Source: Pseudomonadota bacterium (GTDB lineage Bacteria; Pseudomonadota; Alphaproteobacteria; Rhizobiales; Beijerinckiaceae). From it: 12,484 nucleotides of DNA. The translations under genes were made by a program, and so were the position numbers. Below are positions 6,130 through 12,484 of this stretch, piece after piece. Under the pieces are notes generated by a model that was not told where the DNA came from, did not search any database, and saw only the letters and a program-made list of their open reading frames with translations. The stretch is taken from assembly GCA_023393655.1 (NCBI GenBank), contig JAEWKP010000370.1, forward strand, positions 1 through 12,484, in the 5' to 3' direction. The first letter of the stretch is position 1. Every line of letters starts with the position of its first letter.

Positions 6130-6927
6130 TCAGCCGACGATCCAGAGGCCGGCGAGGCCGACCATGCCGACGATGATGCGCCACCAGGCGAAGGGCGCGA
6201 AGCCGCGTTTCGAGACGAAATCGAGGAAGCTGCGCACCACGACCAGCGCCGAGAAGAAAGCGGCAACGAACCCGATGACGATCATGACGCCGTCGTCGAA
6301 GGTGAGGAACTTGTAGCTCTTCAGCAGGTCATAGGCAAAGGCGCCGGCCATGGTCGGCATCGCCAGAAAGAAGGAGAACTCGGCCGCCGCGCGCTTGCTG
6401 GCACCGAGCAGCATGGCGCCGACGATGGTCGAGCCCGAGCGCGAAACGCCCGGCACCATCGCCAGGCACTGGATCAGTCCGATCTTGAAATACATCGGCA
6501 GCGGGAAGGTGGTCGCGTCCGTGTGCTTCTCCTGCAATTCCAGCTCGTCGACGACGAGCAGGATCAGGCCGCCGGCGATCAGCGTGCAGCAGACGATGAA
6601 TGGGTTGAACAGCACGGTCTTGATGAAGCCGTGCAGCAGCGCACCGATCACCGCCGCCGGCAGGAAGGCGATGAGCACGCCGATGACGAAGCGCCGCGCT
6701 GAGGGGTCGCTGGGAATGCGCAAGGCGATGTCGAGCAGGCGGCGGAAATAGACCAGCGTGATCGCCAGGATCGCACCGAGCTGGACCAGCACCTCGAAGG
6801 TCTTGCCGTTGGATTCGAAGCCGAGGAAATGGCCGATCAGGAGCAGGTGCCCGGTCGAAGAGACCGGCAGGAACTCGGTCAGGCCCTCGACGATGCCGAG
6901 GACGAAGGCTTCGATCAGGTTGTGCAT
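6130..6927 (-). CDS. uppP: Undecaprenyl-diphosphatase UppP (BacA)
   Basis: UppP is an inner-membrane enzyme that removes a phosphate from undecaprenyl diphosphate, regenerating the lipid carrier for peptidoglycan and other envelope polymers; excess gives bacitracin resistance. The 265-aa length is typical. The first active-site motif is EGLTEFLPVSSTGHL (14-28), with E14, E18, S24 and H27 matching the E. coli catalytic residues. The second is PGVSRSGST (159-167) with R163. Several hydrophobic segments follow the family pattern. GAGGA (complement of 6936-6940) lies eight bases before ATG 6927, confirming the start. It diverges from the GST-queG operon and converges on the MFS gene. Confidence 0.96.
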   Translation of the reverse strand: MHNLIEAFVLGIVEGLTEFLPVSSTGHLLLIGHFLGFESNGKTFEVLVQLGAILAITLVYFRRLLDIALRIPSDPSARRFVIGVLIAFLPAAVIGALLHGFIKTVLFNPFIVCCTLIAGGLILLVVDELELQEKHTDATTFPLPMYFKIGLIQCLAMVPGVSRSGSTIVGAMLLGASKRAAAEFSFFLAMPTMAGAFAYDLLKSYKFLTFDDGVMIVIGFVAAFFSALVVVRSFLDFVSKRGFAPFAWWRIIVGMVGLAGLWIVG

Positions 6928-7002
6928 GGAGGCTTTCCTCGCGCGAATCAGGCGGCACGGACGTTCGTCTGCACCAGCCTTCCGCCGGCTTACGCCCAGC
7001 TC

Positions 7003-7046
7003 TTTGCAAATTGGTTACCACTTCGCGAAGCAGCACCGGCAAATTG
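7003..7046. promoter_or_regulatory. Cluster of palindromes between uppP and the GST operon
   Basis: Three palindromes stand almost end to end: TTTGCAAA (7003-7010), TGGTTACCA (7012-7020) and CTTCGCGAAG (7021-7030). The octamer GCAAATTG occurs at 7006-7013 and again at 7039-7046, 33 bases or about three helical turns apart. The site lies in the 256-base divergent gap between uppP and the GST gene, where operators or promoters are expected. No binding factor can be named. Confidence 0.3.
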
Positions 7047-7068
7047 CGAGCTTCGGCATCGCCGCGGG

Positions 7069-7096
7069 TTGTGGCGTTTTTCCGGCGTGATTATAG
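7069..7096 (+). promoter_or_regulatory. Candidate promoter of the GST-queG-SDR operon
   Basis: TTGTGG (7069-7074) and TTATAG (7091-7096) are 16 bases apart, giving a leader of about 80 bases before the GST start. Matches to the -35 and -10 consensus are moderate. It is the best candidate I see in the gap on this strand. Confidence 0.3.
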
Positions 7097-7183
7097 CAAG
7101 CCGCCATCGCCTATCGGGTCGCTGCAAGCCCGGCGGCCCTGCTTCCGTCGCATTTCACCTGCTTCACAGTGCTCATGAGTGCC

Positions 7184-7876
7184 ATGGCGACCCTGCATCA
7201 TTACCCGCTATGCCCGCATTCGCGTTTCATCCGCCTCGCGCTCAGCGAGTTCGGCATGGAGGCCGAGCTGGTCGAGGAACGCGTCTGGGAGCGCCGGCGG
7301 GAGTTCATCGAGCTCAATACCGCGGGCACGACGCCCGTCTTCCAGGAGCAGAACGGCCTCGCCGTTCCCGGCGCCGGGCCGATCGCGGAATATCTCGACG
7401 AGACGCGGGGCCTGGCTCTGGGCGACCGCCGCCTGCTGCCTGAAGGACCGGGCGAGCGCGTCGAGGTGCGCCGCCTGCTCGACTGGTTCAACCTCAAGTT
7501 TCACGAGGAGATCACCGGCCCGCTCGTCCTGGAAAAGGTGATGAAGCGCTTCATGAGCCGCGACGATGGCGGCGGCTCGCCCGATATGAGCACGATCCGC
7601 GCAGCGCGCGCCAATGTGCGCTATCATCTGCGCTATATCTCCTGGCTGCTGGCCAAGAGGAACTGGCTCGCGGGCGCCCAGATGAGCTATGCCGACCTCG
7701 CGGCGGCGGCGCATCTGTCCTGCGTCGACTATCTCGGCGACGTGCCCTGGGAAGAGGATGAGGCGGCTCGCGCATGGTATGCGAGGATCAAGTCGAGACC
7801 GAGCTTCCGGCCGCTTCTGAGCGACCGCATACCCGGCATGGCTCCGAGCGCCCATTACGACAATCTGGATTTTTGA
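7184..7876 (+). CDS. Glutathione S-transferase family protein
   Basis: This 230-aa protein has the two-domain GST layout. An N-terminal thioredoxin-like domain (about 1-78) has the motif CPHS (10-13) at the active-site helix and the cis-proline at T50-P51. A helical C-terminal domain (about 90-210) includes the folding motif SYADLAAAA (168-176) with N-cap D171. The class and substrate are unclear. ATG 7184 is chosen because relatives begin at MATLHHYPL; GTG 7169 and ATG 7175 are in frame and possible, and none has a clear ribosome binding site. It is the first gene of a tight operon with queG and an SDR gene, an order I recall from other Rhizobiales. Its link to queuosine synthesis is not established. 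Confidence 0.88.
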   Translation: MATLHHYPLCPHSRFIRLALSEFGMEAELVEERVWERRREFIELNTAGTTPVFQEQNGLAVPGAGPIAEYLDETRGLALGDRRLLPEGPGERVEVRRLLDWFNLKFHEEITGPLVLEKVMKRFMSRDDGGGSPDMSTIRAARANVRYHLRYISWLLAKRNWLAGAQMSYADLAAAAHLSCVDYLGDVPWEEDEAARAWYARIKSRPSFRPLLSDRIPGMAPSAHYDNLDF

Positions 7877-9012
7877 ACGCCGGGAAGCTGAAGCGCGCCG
7901 TCGCCGAACGCGCGCTCACTGAGGGCTTCGCGGTGATGCGCATCGCCAAGGCCGATGCGATCCCGCAGGCGCCGGAGCGGCTCGAAGCCTGGCTCTCCAG
8001 CGGCTACCAGGGCGAGATGGGCTGGATGGCGGAGCGGCAGGCGCAGCGCGCCGATCCGCGCCAGCTCTGGAGCGAGGTCCGCTCCGTCGTCATGCTCGGC
8101 ATGAACTATGCCGGCGAGGGCGATCCGCTCGCCATGCTCGCCCAGACCGACAAGGCGGCGATCTCGCTCTATGCGCGCCGCCGCGACTATCACGACGTCA
8201 TCAAGGGCAAGCTGAAGAGCGTCGCGGGGCTGCTCGCGGCGCGCGGCGGCGCCGACGTCAAGGTCTTCGTCGATACCGCTCCCGTCATGGAAAAACCGCT
8301 GGCGCAGGCGGCGGGGCTCGGCTGGCAGGGCAAGCACACGGTGCTGGTTTCGCGCGAGCACGGCTCCTGGCTGCTGTTGGGGGCGATCTACACCACCGCC
8401 GAACTGTCGGCCGATGCACCGGAGCGCGACCATTGCGGCTCCTGCCGGCGCTGCCTCGACATCTGCCCGACCGATGCCTTCCCGGCGCCCTACCAGCTCG
8501 ATGCGCGCCGCTGCATCGCCTATCTCACCATCGAACATGCCGGCCATATCGACGCGGAATTGCGGCCCGGCATCGGCAACCGCGTCTTCGGCTGCGACGA
8601 TTGCCTCGCCGTCTGCCCCTGGAACAAGTTCGCGGCAACCGCGCAGGAAACGCGGCTCGCGCTCAAGGACGAGCTCGACGGGCTCGACCTGGCCGCGCTG
8701 TCCCGGCTCGACGATCCCGCCTTCCGCACGCTCTTCGCGGGCACGCCAGTGAAGCGCACCGGGCGCGACCGCTTCCTGCGCAATGTGCTGATTGCCATCG
8801 GCAATAGCGCTCGGGCCGAGCTGATGGACAGCGCCCTGCCCCATCTCGCCGACCCCTCGCCGCTGGTCCGCGCCATGGCAGTCTGGGCTTTGGGAAGGCT
8901 CGATGCCGACCGCGCCAGAGGGCTCGCCACAGCAGGGCTCGACAACGAAACTGACCCGCAGGTGCGCGCCGAATGGCTCGCGCTCACGCCCCGGACGGAA
9001 GACGCCGCATGA
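7873..9012 (+). CDS. queG: Epoxyqueuosine reductase QueG
   Basis: QueG is a cytoplasmic cobalamin- and iron-sulfur-dependent enzyme that reduces epoxyqueuosine to queuosine in the anticodon of GUN tRNAs, the last step of the pathway. From a TTG start the protein is 379 aa, the same length as E. coli QueG. Catalytic D134 is seen in VFVDTAPVMEK. Two 4Fe-4S clusters are marked by C188, C191, C194, C198 and by C214, C241, C244, C248. The C-terminal part (about 300-372) looks like HEAT repeats that bind tRNA. The start is inferred: the family's N-terminus aligns with MNAGKLKRAV, and TTG 7873 overlaps the GST stop as TTGA, implying translational coupling. The next in-frame ATG would cut the conserved N-terminus. 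Its stop overlaps the next start as ATGA. Confidence 0.96.
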   Translation: MNAGKLKRAVAERALTEGFAVMRIAKADAIPQAPERLEAWLSSGYQGEMGWMAERQAQRADPRQLWSEVRSVVMLGMNYAGEGDPLAMLAQTDKAAISLYARRRDYHDVIKGKLKSVAGLLAARGGADVKVFVDTAPVMEKPLAQAAGLGWQGKHTVLVSREHGSWLLLGAIYTTAELSADAPERDHCGSCRRCLDICPTDAFPAPYQLDARRCIAYLTIEHAGHIDAELRPGIGNRVFGCDDCLAVCPWNKFAATAQETRLALKDELDGLDLAALSRLDDPAFRTLFAGTPVKRTGRDRFLRNVLIAIGNSARAELMDSALPHLADPSPLVRAMAVWALGRLDADRARGLATAGLDNETDPQVRAEWLALTPRTEDAA

Positions 9013-9875
9013 ACATCCTGATCCTCGGCCTCGGCTATTCCGCCGGGTTCTTCGCGCGCGCCGCACTGGCGCGGGGCTGGGAGGTCACCGGCACCGTCCG
9101 CTCGGCCGAGAGGGCGGCCGAGCTCAGCCGCGAAGGCGTCCGAACCCTCGTCTTCGGTGGCTTCGCGGTCTCGTCGGCGCTGGCCAAGGCCGTGGCGGAG
9201 GCCGATGCCGTGCTGGTCTCGGTGCAGCCGGCCGAGGATGGCGACCCGGCGCTCGGCCCCTTGCGCGCCGCGCTGATGGCGGCACCGAACCTGCGCTGGA
9301 TCGGCTACCTCTCGACGATCGGCGTCTATGGCGACCAGGGCGGCGCCTGGATCGACGAAGCCACGCCGCCGGCGCCGACCAATGCCCGCACGCGCCAGCG
9401 CGTCGATATCGAGGAGGCCTGGCTGCAGCTCGGGCGCGACAGCGGCAGGCCGGTGCAGATCTTCCGGCTGTCGGGCATCTACGGCCCCGGCCGCAACGCC
9501 ATCACCAAGCTGCGCAACGGCACCGCGAACCGCCTGATCAAGCCGGGGCAGGTGTTCAACCGCATCCATGTCGACGACATCGCCGGCGTGCTGATGGCTT
9601 CGCTGGCGCTGCCGCGCCAAGGTGCGATCTACAATGTCACCGATGACGAGCCCGGCCCGCCGCAGGACGTGATCACCCTCGCAGCCGAGCTGGCAGGCCT
9701 TGAGCCACCGCCCGAAATCCCTTTCGAGCAGGCAAAGCTCTCGCCGATGGCGGCGAGCTTCTATGGCGAGAGCAAGCGCGTCTCGAACGCGCTGGTGAAG
9801 CGGGAACTGGGCTATGCCTTCCGCTACCCGACCTATCGCGAAGCGCTGCGCGCCCTGGCCGAAGCCGGCGAATAG
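9009..9875 (+). CDS. Atypical SDR / NAD(P)-binding protein, YeeZ-like
   Basis: The 288-aa protein starts with a Rossmann strand and a glycine-rich loop, ILGLGYSAGF (5-14), and contains YLSTIGVYGD (100-109), RLSGIYGPGR (153-162) and NRIHVDDIAG (184-193), all typical of extended SDRs and epimerases. The usual catalytic Tyr-x3-Lys is absent: the matching segment is TNARTRQRVDIEE (124-136), as in E. coli YeeZ, so it may bind NAD(P) without classical SDR chemistry. ATG 9009 overlaps the queG stop by four bases, making it the last gene of the operon. The function is unknown. The stop TAG (9873-9875) abuts the stop of the convergent olsB-like gene. Confidence 0.85.
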   Translation: MNILILGLGYSAGFFARAALARGWEVTGTVRSAERAAELSREGVRTLVFGGFAVSSALAKAVAEADAVLVSVQPAEDGDPALGPLRAALMAAPNLRWIGYLSTIGVYGDQGGAWIDEATPPAPTNARTRQRVDIEEAWLQLGRDSGRPVQIFRLSGIYGPGRNAITKLRNGTANRLIKPGQVFNRIHVDDIAGVLMASLALPRQGAIYNVTDDEPGPPQDVITLAAELAGLEPPPEIPFEQAKLSPMAASFYGESKRVSNALVKRELGYAFRYPTYREALRALAEAGE

Positions 9876-10832
9876 TCAGGCGGCGCGGCGCGGCGTCTCG
9901 CCGCCGTAATAGTCGGCATAACGCTTGTCGATCGCCGAGACCGGCAGCACGACGAGCACGTCGGTCGTGCCGAACTGGTGGTCGATGACGGCGCCGGTGC
10001 CGAAGCGGGCGCCGATGCGCAGATAACCCTTGATCAGAGGCGGCAGCTGCTTGAGGGCGAGCTTGGCGTCGACCATCTCCGGCGGCAGGCGATCCATGCC
10101 GACGAAATGCTCGGCATGCGCGATCGCGGTCCAGTCGCCTTCCGAGCGGGCCTGATGGTGCAGGAAGCTCAGCGGCAGCGCCAGCGCATCGGGATCGGTG
10201 CCGTCGAAGGAGGCACAGCCAAACATCGCATCGATGCGGTGATGCTGGAGATAGGCCCAGATACCGGACCAGAGCAGCTCCACCGTCCGCTTGGTGCGGT
10301 AGGGCTTCAGGACGCAGGAGCGGCCGAGCTCGAGGAAGCGCTGGCCGGGATGGCGCGCCAGCATCGGGCCGAGATCGAACTCGCCTTGCGTATAGAATCC
10401 GCCAAGCCGCTCGGCCGCGCTCTGGCGCATCAAACGGTAGGTGCCGACCACCCTGGGTTTGATGCCGCCGAAGCGGCCGCGCGCGGCATGATCGATGACG
10501 AGCAGATGGTCGCAGGCCTTGTCGAAGCGATCGGCATCGCGGCGGAACATGCGCGAGATCACGTCCGGCTTGGCCGACATCTCCTGATAGAAGACGCGAT
10601 AGCGCAGGCGCTGCGCCCGCCAGATCTCGCGCGGACCGCGGGCGAGGCGAACCTCGAGCGAGCCGAGCCGGCCGAGCGTGCCCGACAGCAGCGGCGTCTC
10701 GCCGATCCCGTCACCGGCGCGGCGTATGGATCCGCCCCTCATCAGCATCAACGGCGCGAATCGCGAGAACGGATTACCGGCTGACGACCGGCCAGGCAGC
10801 GCGTTCTTGCTTCCAGAAACGTGCAGTGCCAT
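9876..10832 (-). CDS. olsB: OlsB-like ornithine N-acyltransferase (GNAT-type fold)
   Basis: OlsB transfers a 3-hydroxy fatty acid from acyl-carrier protein to the alpha-amino group of ornithine, making lyso-ornithine lipid; OlsA, absent here, adds the second acyl chain. The roughly 318-aa protein shows family features in order: QRLRYRVFYQEMSAKPD, DRFDKACDHLLVID, VVGTYRLMRQ, RFLELGRSCV, FGCASFDGTDP, LPPLIKGYLRIGA and DHQFGTTDVLVVLP. The N-terminal 55 residues are less conserved. The start is uncertain: ATG 10844 lies directly against an AGGAG, too close to use it, whereas ATG 10832 is 12 bases past it, so 10832 is preferred. A member of the same family with another acyl acceptor cannot be ruled out. 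The gene is downstream of the hybrid kinase on the same strand. Confidence 0.8.
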   Translation of the reverse strand: MALHVSGSKNALPGRSSAGNPFSRFAPLMLMRGGSIRRAGDGIGETPLLSGTLGRLGSLEVRLARGPREIWRAQRLRYRVFYQEMSAKPDVISRMFRRDADRFDKACDHLLVIDHAARGRFGGIKPRVVGTYRLMRQSAAERLGGFYTQGEFDLGPMLARHPGQRFLELGRSCVLKPYRTKRTVELLWSGIWAYLQHHRIDAMFGCASFDGTDPDALALPLSFLHHQARSEGDWTAIAHAEHFVGMDRLPPEMVDAKLALKQLPPLIKGYLRIGARFGTGAVIDHQFGTTDVLVVLPVSAIDKRYADYYGGETPRRAA

Positions 10833-10848
10833 CGCTTTTCTCATCTCC

Positions 10849-10917
10849 TGCCGCTACCGGCATGAGGTAGGCTTGCTCCGATGATCTTACAACTTCGCGA
10901 CGAAACTGCGTCGGAGC
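10849..10917. other. Inverted repeats in the gap between the kinase and olsB
   Basis: The gap between the kinase stop and the olsB-like start contains GCTCCGA (10875-10881) and its complement TCGGAGC (10911-10917), a smaller TTCG-CGA-CGAA (10894-10904), and TGCCG-CTAC-CGGCA (10849-10862) next to the olsB ribosome binding site. No T run follows on the minus strand, so a normal terminator is not clear. The structures could be chance in GC-rich DNA. Confidence 0.2.
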
Positions 10918-10928
10918 GATGACGGTCG

Positions 10929-12484
10929 TCAAGCCGTCAGGCTGCCGGAAGCGTTCTGCGACAGGCGCTCCAGCCAGCGCAGCAGCGCCGCGCGCTCCAG
11001 TGGTTTCGCCAGGCAATCATCCATTCCGGCGGCAAAGGCCGCAGCCCGGTCGGCCGCCGAGACATTGGCCGTGACCGCGACCAAAGGCAGGGTCGCGGCC
11101 CGGCCGAGCCGTCTTTCCAGGGCACGGATGGCGCGGGCGCAATCGTTCCCGGTCATCACCGGCATCCGGACATCGAGCAAGGCAAGCGCCAATGGCGGAG
11201 CCGTGCCGGCAAAACTGGCCTCCACCCGCTTCAAGGCCTCGCCCCCGTCACGCGCCCAGATGGCCGTGCAGCCGAAACGCTCAAGCGTGCGCGTCGCGAG
11301 CAGGGCGTTGATTTCATTGTCTTCAGCGACCAGCACCGTCAGACCCGTACCCGGCTGGCGTGGGGGCGTCGACGCCGGCGCCAGAACCTTGCCGATCGCA
11401 GCCGACCCGGGCAGAAGCCCCGTGCCCAGGCGCTCGTAGAGAGAGCGTGTCCGAACCGGTTTGATCAGGAATGCGGAGAAGCCCGCCGCCTGCGGCGATC
11501 CGAACTGCCGGCGCGCATGGGGCGAAAGCAGGATCAGGCAATCGCGAATGCCGGCCGCCGCAACCGCCGCCGCGAGCTGCTTGGCCGGCTCATCGCCGAG
11601 TGCATGGTCGACCAGCACCGCCGTGACCGGCATATCCCCGGCGAGCTTGACGCGCGCGGCCTCCGCCGTGCCGGCGATGGAGACAGTGGCACCGGTCGCC
11701 CGGATCGTTTCGGCCAGGAAGCGTGCGGCGAAGGGCGCCGGCGAGACCAGCAGGACATGCTGCCCCGGCCAGTGCGGAATCCGCGCCTCCGGCGCATCGG
11801 TTGCCGCGACGAGCGGCAAGGTGACACGAAAGGTCGCGCCCTCGCCCAATCGGCTTTCGGCCCGCACCTCGCCACCCATCAGGCGCGCGAGACGGCGAAC
11901 GATCGCGAGCCCGAGGCCGGTACCCGTCTGCCGGGCGTCGATGCCAGGGTCGAGCTGCTCGAACTCGCCGAAGATGGTATCGAGCCGGTCGGCCGGGATG
12001 CCCGGCCCGGTATCGGCGACGGCGATCTCCAGGCGATCACCGCTGCAGGCCATACTCAAGCCCACGCCGCCGGCTTCGGTAAACTTCACGGCATTGCCGA
12101 CGAGGTTCAGCAGGACCTGGCGCAAGCGGTCGCGGTCGCCGACAAGCCTTGCCGGGAGATCGGGCGCGATATGGGCCGCAAGCTCGATGCCCTTGGCCTG
12201 CGCGCGCGGCGCCATCAGCTCCGCGACGGTCTCGACGAGCTGGGCCGGATCGAAGGGTTCCTCGACCAGTTCGAGCTTGCCGGCTTCGACCTTGGCGAAA
12301 TCGAGGATGTCGTCGACCAGCGCGAGCAGGGCCTCACCGGAGGTGCGCAGCGCGGCCACGTAAGTCGCCTGCTCCGCATCGGGGCCGGTATCGGTAAGGA
12401 GATCGGCCATGCCGATAATGCCGTTGAGCGGCGTGCGGAATTCGTGGCTGACGGTCGCCAGGAAGCGCGACTTCGCCTCGTTCG
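10929..12484 (-). CDS. Hybrid sensor histidine kinase with two receiver-like domains (partial, N-terminus outside window)
   Basis: The frame is open through the right window edge, so the sensor region and true start are missing; about 517 residues are visible. The phospho-acceptor His (codon 12444-12446) lies in SHEFRTPLNGI. Counting from the internal Met at 12410, the ATPase domain follows with the N box at NLVGNAVKF (102-110), VADTGPGIP (131-139) and GTGLGLAIVRR (163-173). A first receiver-like domain (about 216-330) has SP (223-224) where the acidic pair should be but keeps D268 and K317. A second receiver (about 357-483) has E363, D364, D413, T447 and K469, so it should accept phosphate. 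No Hpt domain follows, so phosphate must pass to a separate protein. The signal and target are unknown. It reads in the same direction as the olsB-like gene, 96 bases upstream of its preferred start. Confidence 0.92.
   Translation of the reverse strand, partial: NEAKSRFLATVSHEFRTPLNGIIGMADLLTDTGPDAEQATYVAALRTSGEALLALVDDILDFAKVEAGKLELVEEPFDPAQLVETVAELMAPRAQAKGIELAAHIAPDLPARLVGDRDRLRQVLLNLVGNAVKFTEAGGVGLSMACSGDRLEIAVADTGPGIPADRLDTIFGEFEQLDPGIDARQTGTGLGLAIVRRLARLMGGEVRAESRLGEGATFRVTLPLVAATDAPEARIPHWPGQHVLLVSPAPFAARFLAETIRATGATVSIAGTAEAARVKLAGDMPVTAVLVDHALGDEPAKQLAAAVAAAGIRDCLILLSPHARRQFGSPQAAGFSAFLIKPVRTRSLYERLGTGLLPGSAAIGKVLAPASTPPRQPGTGLTVLVAEDNEINALLATRTLERFGCTAIWARDGGEALKRVEASFAGTAPPLALALLDVRMPVMTGNDCARAIRALERRLGRAATLPLVAVTANVSAADRAAAFAAGMDDCLAKPLERAALLRWLERLSQNASGSLTA

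Noticed and set aside
7855..9066. 403-codon frame antisense to queG
   Set aside because: QueG on the plus strand has all cluster cysteines and catalytic Asp; the antisense frame is a GC-driven shadow. The same applies to the frame at 8520-9620.
9978..10784. Plus-strand open frame opposite the olsB-like gene
   Set aside because: The minus-strand product carries many conserved OlsB-like segments, and the plus frame has none that I recognise.
11461..12363. Plus-strand Ser/Ala/Arg-rich open frame opposite the hybrid kinase
   Set aside because: It is antisense to well-conserved kinase and receiver motifs and has a biased low-complexity composition.
12408..12410. ATG 12410 as the start of the kinase gene
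   Set aside because: The frame continues unbroken to the window edge and the upstream 24 codons encode the H-box with the phospho-acceptor His, so this Met is internal.

Overview
This window looks like an ordinary stretch of chromosome from a GC-rich alphaproteobacterium. Hyphomicrobiales, and within it a Bosea-like organism, is the best guess. This is inferred from the strong G/C bias at third codon positions, the OlsB, MsrQ and QueG protein types, and an intergenic palindrome of the kind often seen in Rhizobiales. No search was run, so the genus is a suggestion only. There is no sign of phage, insertion sequences, CRISPR, RNA genes or a defence island. No stretch longer than 300 bases lacks a gene; the largest gap is about 256 bases (6928-7183).

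Left part (1-2700): a small secreted protein with two related Cys-framed halves is read leftward and ends at a clean hairpin terminator. Diverging from it is an Lrp/AsnC-type regulator, followed on the same strand by a saccharopine-dehydrogenase-family enzyme (possibly lysine 6-dehydrogenase). The pairing suggests amino-acid-responsive control. A composite palindromic repeat fills the space between this enzyme and a convergent HAD-family hydrolase, whose stop codon lies inside its own terminator-like hairpin.

Middle part (2688-6927): the HAD gene diverges from msrQ, the haem membrane subunit that supplies electrons to the periplasmic methionine sulfoxide reductase MsrP. MsrP itself is not in the window. 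Next comes a large MFS exporter with a soluble C-terminal domain, preceded by three consecutive small dyads that could be operators. It converges on uppP, whose product recycles the undecaprenyl carrier for cell-wall synthesis.

Right part (6928-12484): a tight rightward operon encodes a glutathione S-transferase-like protein, epoxyqueuosine reductase QueG (TTG start overlapping the previous stop) and a YeeZ-like atypical SDR protein (ATGA overlap). QueG performs the last step of queuosine tRNA modification. This operon meets, with no bases between stop codons, a leftward olsB-like acyltransferase gene for ornithine lipids. Upstream of that, in the same direction, is a hybrid histidine kinase cut by the window edge, which carries one degenerate and one intact receiver domain.

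I did not find a convincing undescribed multi-gene system. The best leads are small: the duplicated Cys-motif exported protein with a possible general-stress promoter, the tandem dyads before the MFS gene, the cluster of palindromes between uppP and the GST operon, and the pseudo-receiver in the hybrid kinase.
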